Program-made: the position numbers and the translations under genes
Part shown: piece by piece, positions 56,807 to 64,000 of the stretch
Position numbering within the stretch: position 1 is the stretch's first letter
How the letters are laid out: every line of letters begins with the position of its first letter
NCBI GenBank assembly: GCA_951213105.1
Contig: OX578140.1
Location: 118,341,653 to 118,405,652, forward strand
DNA from: Amaurobius ferox
Taxonomy: Eukaryota > Arthropoda > Arachnida > Araneae > Amaurobiidae
DNA length: 64,000 nucleotides
Reading direction: 5' to 3'
The notes under the pieces: generated by a model
Seen by the model: the letters and a program-made list of their open reading frames with translations, nothing else
Database searches by the model: none
What the model was told of the DNA's origin: nothing

Positions 56807-56874
56807 ATGTTACGTATAATTTAAATGTATATAATTCAAATATAATTAAAATGTTTTTCACGTACTGTACAGTG

Positions 56875-57257
56875 CAGCCAACAGCCCTACCGTGCTGATA
56901 ACACCGGTTCTCATTAGATCACCGAAGTCAAGCAGCATCGGGCGCGGTTAATACTTGGGTGGGTGACCACTTGGGAACACCGCGTGCTGTTGGCAGATTT
57001 CGGACGCGGTAGACCGGTGGTTTGCGCGCTGGATTTGCACGCTGCCACAACTGCCGCCGTGTTCATGCAGAGTACGATCACGTTAAATATGTGGGTCCGT
57101 AAGTCCTTCCGAGAGGTTGGTGGTAGGGGAAGGAGAGTACGATCTCTGTGGATGCCTCCCCCACTGGGTTCCGGTCTAAATTGGATGGCACTTCTCGGCC
57201 GTCCAAATAGTTACCTTACACCTTTCTGGTAGTTCGGACGGTCTGGGTCTTAAAACA
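56875..57257 (+). mobile_element. 5S-headed chimeric SINE with 15-bp TSD
   Basis: Perfect 15-bp duplications 'acgtactgtacagtg' at 56860-56874 and 57258-57272. In order: a nearly full 5S rRNA-like head (56877-56994); a remnant of a tRNA-type head ('gacgcggtagaccggtggtt') whose B-box half is missing; a body ('gtacgatcacgttaaat', 'ggtccgtaagtcctt', 'ggtggtaggggaaggag', 'actgggttccggtctaaatt', 'cgtccaaatagttacc'); and an A-rich tail. The body is shared with the tRNA-headed copies at 61719-61980 and 62011-62207. Confidence 0.95.
56877..56994 (+). ncRNA. 5S rRNA-like sequence (SINE head, not a genuine gene)
   Basis: About 118 bases: GCCAACAGCCCTACC start, 'ccggttctcattagatcacc', 'gaagtcaagcagcatcgggc', 'gcggttaatacttgggtggg', 'tgaccacttgggaacaccgc' and 'gtgctgttggc' end. 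The internal-control-region order of 5S genes is intact and the ends still pair. It lacks a T-run terminator and reads straight into the SINE body inside the target duplications, so it serves as a pol III promoter head. Confidence 0.9.
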
Positions 57258-57272
57258 ACGTACTGTACAGTG

Positions 57273-58459
57273 TAATTCATTGTGTCTAATGCTTTTGGAA
57301 AAAATATATTGCTCAATATTTTGTTTTAAATCAATTTTTTTATTTCTTACCTCATTTTAATTCGACATCTGATAATCCGGCACCACTTTAAGTCTTAAAT
57401 GTAACCTAGCTAATGAAACTTTATATATGCAAATTTTGGACTCCGGCTTTCTATCTTCCTAAAATATTTTTACATGACTAATTTGTCATCATGACTGACC
57501 CGTCCTCCTCAAAATTAAAAAACTAAATAATCAAATACTTGTAAAGTTACTTGCTTTTTAAAAAGCAGTGTAAAAAGAGTTAATTATCAAATCCATTGAA
57601 ATAAAATAAAAATGGAAAATGTACCGATTTTCTAACTAAGGCCGTAGGCCGAATTTGAACAGAGTGGGGATGGCTAATAGGATTTTTATTTTTCAATTGT
57701 GCAGATAATTTTACATTTTTTATACATTATGAGGAATGAATTAAAAATATCACTGTAATGAGTTTACATTGTATTTAAAAAATTAAGTTGTTGACATTTG
57801 CTTTCTTTTGTATATATGTCATTTTAATGTTTTTAAAATTTCTAATTTTCATGTTGCGACAACACAGTGGACGTAAACCTGTGCTTTATGTGCTACGGAA
57901 TACCTGTTGCTAAATGCAATTTCCCACTGCCAGTGGAGCCGGTTCCAGTGATGTTTTTTTAGCGGGTGGACGAAGCTCGCATAGCAGGCATAGGTCCATG
58001 TTCAAATTGCTATAAATCAACTGTTGCAAAAAACGGCTGTTGCCACATGGCGGTCTTCGACAGAGAATGACCATTCCTATATAAAATCAGCAATATAGTA
58101 GCTCTTCCTTTATTTAATCAATATTTCTATTATTGTATTAAATTAATATTAATTTTATGTTTTTATGCATTTCTGTTACGGCAGACATGGCGACGTTTCA
58201 TTGTTGCCAAGGTAAAAATCGCCGAAAAGGATAATATGACACCTGTTCTTAAAATCCAATTCCCATTAAAATAAATTTTATGAAACATTTTAAATCTATT
58301 TGAGCATCGATCCGCCCCCCCCCCCCCTTTTTTTTAAAAAATCTTTACGTTAGACTGAAAACTTATGGGTGCCTATATAAAAATTTTCAATTCTAAACTT
58401 TAAATGGTATGTTACATTAATTTAGATGAGTGCAATTATATACATACCAAAATTTTATA
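57273..58459. other. Intergenic sequence, no gene
   Basis: AT-rich with a C/T tract at 58313-58335. A patch at about 58185-58230 ('atggcgacgtttcattg', 'ttgccaaggtaaaaatcgcc') resembles the interior of the MITE at 12859-13387. Confidence 0.45.
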
Positions 58460-59002
58460 CTAGTATGCAGAGCTGAGGAGTCGGTAGCCATTTATAGTGG
58501 AGTTGGAGTAAGTAAAAATATACAGACTCCGACTTCTAAATAAAACTATTTAAAAACCATTTTATTTAGAATATTTAAATTTTTAGTAATTATTTTAAGA
58601 AATTTTTAGGCAATAAATTAAGAAAACATCAAACGTTTACCAATTAAAAAACTATTGATGTAGGAAATTTAAAAATAATTGCTATTTATGTCAGTATTAT
58701 GGTGTTATCGGAAGGTCGTTGGTCGTTTCATGGATGAAATTCCTAGCGAATGCTTTAGACTTCAGTCAGTGAGGTGAGATATCCTGATTTTTGACATTAG
58801 TTGAGTTGCTTGGAGAAGTGAGTCAGAGTCCGCAGCTGCCGCCCACGAGGGGAGGGTCTAGCTTCTAAATGGTGGATAACTTGAGGGGGTGCACCCGAAA
58901 AGAAAGAGTACATAAGTGAATACTAACTTGCTGTACGAAACAACTTACATTTGATTATGGGGGTTATTTGGAGTTTTAAGATCTGAAATTAGGGTGAGGA
59001 TT

Positions 59003-60714
59003 TCAAACTTTTTTTTGCATAGGGTCTGCATTTGATTTTACAATTTGGACGATTTTAACAAGGATAATTTTTATGTCGTTTATATTAACATAATTATTAA
59101 TTTCCTTAAAGAATTTTAGAAAATCAAGGAAGAGGTTTGCAGTTTGGTTAGTTTCTTCTATTTCTACTTGCGAGTGGACCACGTGCTCTGCGCAGCTTGG
59201 GTGCTGCGTCTCAGCACGTGGCATCGCCTCGTAGTTTGCATTATTTATGGGGGTTGGAGATTTTGGTAGCGGCGGGAAATTTTTCTTGTCGAGATTTAGA
59301 GGGACACTAACATTTTTAGTATGAGGTTTTTGAAGGCTGGATTTGGCTTCCTGGAACTTTTTACGGTTCCAGGAGTTTCTTGGGCAGTGCCGAAAGTAGG
59401 CTGGGTGAGCCCCGCCACAATCTGCACATTTAGCCGGGAGGTCTCTTGGCTTTACACATTCACGAGTTGGGTGGTGTTCCCCGCATTTTAAGCACCTAGA
59501 GGGGAGTGAACAGTTCTCCGAAGAGTGATTAAAATTTTGGCAATTATAACAGATTTTAAACCCATTTGATTTGCCTGCACAGCTACCCTCATGGAGAGTA
59601 CGGAGGTGAGTTTATAAATCCTCTCCCATTCCTCGGTCGGCTCTAGGCAGATCAAGAAAATGGGGAGGGGGGACCTATCCCTGCAACTTCTTAGCTGAGA
59701 AATTCTAACAATTTTGAATCATTCGTTAGTGATAGCCTGTTTAAGGGAATCAATTTCCGTGTTAGTTGGCAAGCCTATAATGACTATTTTTTGGGGACTG
59801 TCATTTTTTAGATTGATTGAGCTAAATGGAAATTTTGTTTGGGTTAGGTGAGTCTGAACACTCCTGTAGTCCTCAACGGACCCAGGAGTGAACCTAATCA
59901 CCCTTCCCATAAGCTGGCCCTCAATTTTATTGTCTAAGATTTTATTAAGTTCCTCTATGAGGGCTCCCCAATTACTTGTGGAGTCCACATAGAAGGAAGA
60001 TACTTTAATTTTAGGGGTGGGGAGGGTAACTTCCTCCATTACAGCGCCATCTACAGTTAAGTTTGAGAATCTATTTTCAGTAGGAATCTCCTGCGAGATT
60101 TGGGGAACTTGAGTGGATCTTTTTAACTTCTTAGCTTTTTGGATTTGGAACCCTGACATTTTTTCATGCATTTCTTGTGTATAGTACTGATAGAGTACTC
60201 CCTCATCAGTGACACCCTTTCTGACTTTGATACATTTAGCAACAGACTCGTATGAATCCCGCGTAACAAGAGTTTGACTATCGGGGGTCCTAAACAGCAA
60301 GTTAGAATAAAAAATTGTACCTTTTAGGACAAGCTCCAGTTGGTCTCTCCGTTCTTTTTCCATATTTTCGTCTTCCAGGTCCAATTCCATTTGGCCGATG
60401 AAGAAGTCGTAGAATCTGAGATGCTCATGTATCTCCAGCTCTGTTCCTTGATTCCAGTTAGTAGTTTTCTTCCGGTATTCGGCGGCAAGACTTGCACCTT
60501 TACTTGAGGTCTCGGCATGTTGTTCAGAGTTGCCAGCATATTGCGCCGGCTTCTCGGCACTTGTTTGGACTTGGTCCTCGGAATCTTGTAGGGTCCCATT
60601 CTCATAATCGTCCATTATCTCCTACCAGTCTGTTTTCTTCTTTTCCTTGGCTATAACAGTCAGTGCTTTTGCTTCCTTGGTGGCTATGGCACGTTGCTTT
60701 TCTCTCATAGACAT
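59003..60714 (-). pseudogene. Jockey-type LINE ORF1 (gag-like) relic
   Basis: A gag-like nucleic-acid-binding protein of a non-LTR retrotransposon, about 570 codons. From the ATG at 60714 it reads 'MSMREKQRAIATKEAKALTV', then a TAG at codon 31 (60624-60622), then an open stretch from 60615. That stretch has a Gln/Ser-rich linker and a region with 'FSNLTVDGAVMEE' and 'QKIVIIGLPTNTEIDSLKQA', ending at a TGA (59721-59719). The same frame resumes with 'FKIVRISQLRSCRD' and 'WERIYKLTSVLSMRV', a PRE_C2HC-type domain. After a frameshift near 59575 come three CCHC knuckles, 'CYNCQNFNHSSENC', 'CLKCGEHHPTREC' and 'CADCGGAHPAYFRHC', then a Pro/Ser-rich tail to 59003. No endonuclease or reverse transcriptase ORF follows, so the element is truncated as well as mutated. 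Confidence 0.9.
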
Positions 60715-61035
60715 TTCTGTTCAAATTCTTTTATACATATTTTGATTTTTCCTATTTTGCTTCGTTTTAAGCATAGTAGAAGGCACGAAGCAATTCCTTC
60801 CAGCAATTTTTCAGCAACACCATACATTTTAATAGGAAGAAATCTTGCCGCCTAATTGCCGCAATTCGTTCATACTCGGAAATAAAAATTGCTCAATTTC
60901 TGAGCGACCACCCAATCAGAGGACTATAAAATTGGACGTCACTACTCTCCGCCTTTCCTCTTCTCATTTGCATTCAAGATGGCGATGGCGACTGTAATGC
61001 AAACAAGTCGAAGCAGCTCAATTACATTAGAATTT

Positions 61036-61570
61036 GGAGATGGAAAAAATAAAAGAATTTCTACCAAATTACAGACACCTGTGGGATATAAAATATCCAA
61101 ATTATACTGAAATACACTCTAAAGAATGCTTCCTCAAATCGGCGGCACTAAACAAGGAGGACCTTTTAGAAAGGAGGGGATTACAGTATCATTGCCGTGC
61201 GGAATTGCTAAAGTCTGGAGATGTAAAAATAATAATAGAACTTTTACCAAATTACAGACACCTGTGGCATATAAAAGATTCAAATTATACGAAAAAAAAC
61301 CCCACTGAATAATGCTCCTTGGAATGAATTACGCTGTATTAGAAAGGAGGGGCGTTTTAGAAAGGCGGGGCCTAAAGTATCATTGCCGGGAGGAATTTCT
61401 AAAGTCTGGAGATGGAAAAATAATAATAGAGCTTTTAACAAATCACAGACACCTTTGGGATATAAAAGATTCAAATTATACGAAGAACACACCAAAGAAT
61501 GCTTTCTGAAATGAAATCGACGAGATTTGAGAGAAGGGATCTGTTAAAGACGAGGAGCCTAAAGTATGAT
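61036..61570 (+). repeat. Tandem array of 181-191-bp units
   Basis: Three units start at 'ggagatg' 61036, 61217 and 61408 (spacings 181 and 191), with a degenerate fourth to about 61600. Each contains 'aaattacagacacctgtggg' or a variant, 'atataaaagattcaaattat', 'aagaatgct', 'gaaaggaggg' and 'agtatcattgccg'. Short frames on both strands are array-derived. It lies upstream of the LINE ORF1 relic (which reads away on the minus strand), but a promoter role is not shown. Confidence 0.93.
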
Positions 61571-61639
61571 TGACAAACGGAATTGCCGAAGTTCCGCAAT
61601 AAAAATTACCCGTGTAATAACACCATTCCAGTCTGATAT

Positions 61640-61718
61640 TAGAAAACTAGCCGCCTTCGGCGACCAGCCTGTTCGCTACCCTTGAAAATTCTGAGAGTGG
61701 CAAACTCGCTGGCGCGAC
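61640..61718 (+). repeat. GC-rich dispersed repeat fragment
   Basis: 'ctagccgccttcggcgacca' followed by 'cctgttcgctacc' and 'ggcaaactcgctggcgcgac' abuts the SINE at 61719. It is GC-rich relative to its surroundings and probably a piece of another dispersed element. Confidence 0.4.
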
Positions 61719-61980
61719 CTACCAGAAAGGTGTAAGGTAACTATTTGGACGGCCAGGAAGTGCCACTCAATTTAGACCGGAACCCAGTGGGAGAGGCATC
61801 CACAGGGACCGTACCCTCCTTCCCCTACCACCAATCTCTCGGATGGACTTACGGACCAACATGTTTAACGTGATCGTACTCCGCGTGAACATGACGACAG
61901 TTTTGGCAGTGGCGGGAATCGAACCCGGACCTACCGAATGCAATTCCCGCACACTAACCACTGGGCTACCGCGCCCTCCG
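61719..61980 (-). mobile_element. tRNA-headed SINE, full head
   Basis: On the minus strand: 'agggcgcggtagcccagtgg' with an A box, then 'ttcggtaggtccgggttcga' with a B box ('gggttcgattcccgcc'), then the body shared with the 5S-headed copy at 56875, ending 'cacctttctggt'. No clear target duplication was found. The head matches the pattern of a tRNA-derived pol III promoter with the usual A-B spacing. Frames through it are not genes. Confidence 0.92.
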
Positions 61981-62010
61981 CGGCAATCTCCATAACTTTA
62001 TTTTTATTCA

Positions 62011-62207
62011 CCCTATTTAGACCGGAATCCAGTGGGGATGGCATCCACAGGGGCCGTACTTTTCTTCCCCTACCACCAACTTCTCGGAAGGACTTACGGA
62101 CCCACATGTTTAACGTGATCGTACTCCGCGTGAACACGGCGGCAGTTTTGGCAGTGGCGGGAATCGAACCTGGGCCTACCGAGTGCAATTCCCGCGCGCT
62201 AATTTAA
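62011..62207 (-). mobile_element. tRNA-headed SINE, truncated copy
   Basis: Same family and strand as 61719-61980, 31 bp apart. It keeps the B box ('aggttcgattcccgcc') and body down to 'cggtctaaatagggt', but lacks the A-box half of the head and the distal body. The two copies are about as diverged from each other as from the 5S-headed copy, so a recent tandem duplication is unlikely. Confidence 0.88.
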
Positions 62208-63327
62208 ATTTTATAATGACCATATGCTAAGTTCCGGGGGTGATGGGATCACGCCAGTCTAATTAATAAATGTTCCGGGGGTGATTGAATCACGCTTTTC
62301 CCGACCGTGCAGCTAACCCCTTTAAGCCCATGTTGGCAAGGGGCACGGTCTGGGTCGCGGAAGCTCTTAATTCTATTATCCTCATTCCATCGTTCCATCA
62401 TTTAAAATATCCATTTAAAAAATCTATCAATCCACCATCATTTAATCATTCAAATTTTATAATGACCATATGCTAAGCTCTTAATTCCATCATTTAAAAT
62501 ATCACTTAATTTTCTAACCCGATGCACGATCGTTAGCAAGAATTTTCAAACAAAAAAATAAACGCCTTTTCTCAACCAATTTACCATCTTCCGAAATTTC
62601 CATGGAATAAGTTCCGTGCTATACATCAAACATCCAAAATAGCGACGCGCTTCACAAAAGCATTCAAACAAAAATAAAACTAAAAAATATTCTTCTTTTT
62701 CTGGTAACCCGATACACGATCTCCAAGGAAACGGAGTGACGTCACCGGCTGCGCGCGCAGGGAAAGTGGGAGCTCTTCGGCGTGTAGTCGTCGGGAACAT
62801 TAGTTCATTGAAATTGGGATTGTGCGGCTATTTATAATTATTTCTTGACCAGATTGGGCTTGTAAGAAAGCCAGATATTTGAGCTTTCTAAAAATGTAAA
62901 TTATTAGTCGAAAATCTCGATACTTTTTCGGATGCGAGGATTTAAAAACGAAAGTTCGTTTTTTTGAGCCGAAAATGACTTTTGTTTTAAAATCTTTAAA
63001 AAATATTAGAATGAGTCCCTGAGATTTGAAATTGATATATTTTTACTCGCAATTGTTTGCTCTTTTCAGTCGGATGATATGTTTTTTTCTTCGACGTCTG
63101 GATGGTGGAGAATAAAGGGCAAAAAGGGAAAAAAACGTTCGAAATCGCATAAAGCATTAAATAACAAAAAAAATAATTCAAATTTTAAAAATCGGTTTTG
63201 ACGTGTCCTCTTCCCACCTCCGGGTCTCCGATTGCCAAATTTCGTAGCTCTCCGACGCGCGGTCGTTGAACCTATAGTGTATAAGACACACAGACACACA
63301 TACATTGTCTTTTATTATTTAAGATAA
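62208..63327 (+). repeat. Composite repeat sequence between SINEs and MITE end
   Basis: 62231-62296 holds two copies of 'gttccgggggtgat.g.atcacgc'; 62335-62360 has 'ggcacggtctgggtc', like the 5S-headed SINE's tail. 62740-62780 is GC-rich ('gcgcgcgcaggg'). The end at 63225-63327 ('gccaaatttcgtagctctcc', 'acacacagacacacatac', 'attgtcttttattatttaag') has the same layout as the distal end of the repeats at 1618-2297 and 22396-23330. No gene was supported; frames on the minus strand here are repeat readings. Confidence 0.5.
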
Positions 63328-63409
63328 GAGGAGTCGGTGTCGAGCAGCAGAAAAAAGAGACGTTGAAGTCAACAGTTTGAGTTACTGACTCCTCAACTCT
63401 GCTAGTATG

Positions 63410-64000
63410 TATTTCTAGTATGCATTTTACTCATCCAAATTAATTAACGCACTACCTGGCTCTTGGATAGGACTTATTTAATTCATGCCTATTCTAGTGT
63501 ACACATGAAACAAAACATTTTTCTTTCAATTTTATGCTTTTATATTTTGGATTTGCATCATGATTTAATAGCACCATTGTGTCACATAGCAGAGCATACT
63601 AATCACTGGATCCCAACCCAAGTTATGAAATTACATTTATGGCTGTTTCCATTCCATATACACTTTTTTTTCTTGTATTTTTGGCAGTATCATTCATACA
63701 AATCTACGACATTGAAACAGTATTTATAGTGTGAATTAAAGAAACTATATATACTTGTCGAAACCAAATCAATCTTGAATGTAATATAAGAATACGCATT
63801 TTTATCACCGTTGGAATTTTTCTTAAATAGATTTTTATCAAGTGAAAAAGTAAAGCTTGGTAAGTAGTCTATTTATTTTCTCATATATTTTCCTTGATTT
63901 TTATATTCTAATTAAAATTGAGTTTTCCGTGTATTATACTTTCCTGCATAGAATGTTTATATTACAAAACCGGGGTTTCACTGCAATAAATTTGTAAATG
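63410..64000. other. Window end, no gene recognised
   Basis: AT-rich sequence. The 88-residue frame at 63463-63729 has no recognised similarity and low-complexity hydrophobic stretches; it is not supported as a gene. Confidence 0.45.

Larger units (their letters stand above)
58468..63401 (+). mobile_element. hAT-type 'GAGTCGG' MITE opened by about 4.6 kb of insertions
   Basis: Perfect 8-bp duplications 'ctagtatg' at 58460-58467 and 63402-63409. Ends CAGAGCTGAGGAGTCGGTA (left) and CAGAGTTGAGGAGTCAGTA (right, read inward). The left part (58468-58697) is the MITE sequence known from 41120 and 49230; the right part is 63328-63401. Everything between is later material: a LINE ORF1 relic, a tandem array, SINEs and another repeat end. 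Confidence 0.93.

Noticed and set aside
56877..56994. A genuine 5S rRNA gene
   Set aside because: It is inside 15-bp target duplications and continues into a SINE body without a T-run terminator, so it is a SINE head.
61719..61980. A functional tRNA gene on the minus strand
   Set aside because: A and B boxes are present but no proper acceptor-stem pairing or anticodon arm was evident, and the sequence continues into a SINE body.

Overview
The window is AT-rich nuclear DNA from an animal, most likely an arthropod and plausibly a spider or other chelicerate. The basis is spliceosomal introns of about 4 kb, host genes with animal-type sequences, pol III SINEs, a jockey-type LINE ORF1 with three zinc knuckles, and a dense load of hAT, Tc1/mariner and Tigger/pogo transposons with their MITEs. 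The clade is inferred from overall texture only. No bacterial, plasmid, phage, CRISPR or defence locus is present.

Only two host genes can be supported. The first is a single-exon prefoldin subunit 6 gene (PFDN6) on the + strand at 11877-12263. The second is a three-exon peptide-methionine (S)-S-oxide reductase gene (MsrA family) on the - strand: exon 1 54185-54375, exon 2 49789-50040, exon 3 45272-45503. Its three exons join in frame through GT/AG sites into a 224-residue protein. A decayed, frameshifted second copy of the first coding exon lies in intron 1. The two genes have no evident functional link.

The rest is repeats and transposons, many with boundaries resolved by target-site duplications (TSDs) and terminal inverted repeats (TIRs). 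1-6.9 kb: old interspersed repeats. 6.9-8.4 kb: a hAT-type element carrying a tRNA-derived SINE and a 45-bp minisatellite. 8.6-11.4 kb: a diverged repeat present twice. 11.5-11.7 kb: a small inverted-repeat element upstream of PFDN6. 14.6-20.2 kb: a nest in which a hAT element has split the transposase gene of a Tc1/mariner element, which itself sits at a TA in a satellite-bearing element; a second copy of that element at 25.5 kb supplies the empty site. 28.6-32.4 kb: hairpins, tandem repeats and a hAT fragment. 33.2-37.5 kb: a foldback-like structure with arms built of about 140-bp subrepeats in opposite orientation, followed by a mariner-like element with long TIRs. 39.6-40.4 kb: a palindromic mariner-type MITE. 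41.1-44.2 kb: a broken Tigger element. 45.3-54.4 kb: the MsrA gene, with nested transposons in intron 1 and a very short retroposon in intron 2. 54.7-55.9 kb: an internally deleted hAT. 56.3-56.8 kb: a 550-bp palindrome. 56.9-57.3 kb: a SINE headed by a 5S rRNA sequence. 58.5-63.4 kb: one small hAT-type MITE opened by about 4.6 kb of later insertions, including the LINE ORF1 relic, a 181-191-bp tandem array and two tRNA-headed SINEs.

The most interesting signals are the 5S/tRNA chimeric SINE that shares its body with tRNA-headed copies in the same window, two tiny (56 and 63 bp) related inserts with perfect 15-16-bp direct repeats, the three-layer nest with a paralogous empty site, the foldback element, and the duplicated, decayed MsrA exon. 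No new multi-gene system was found.
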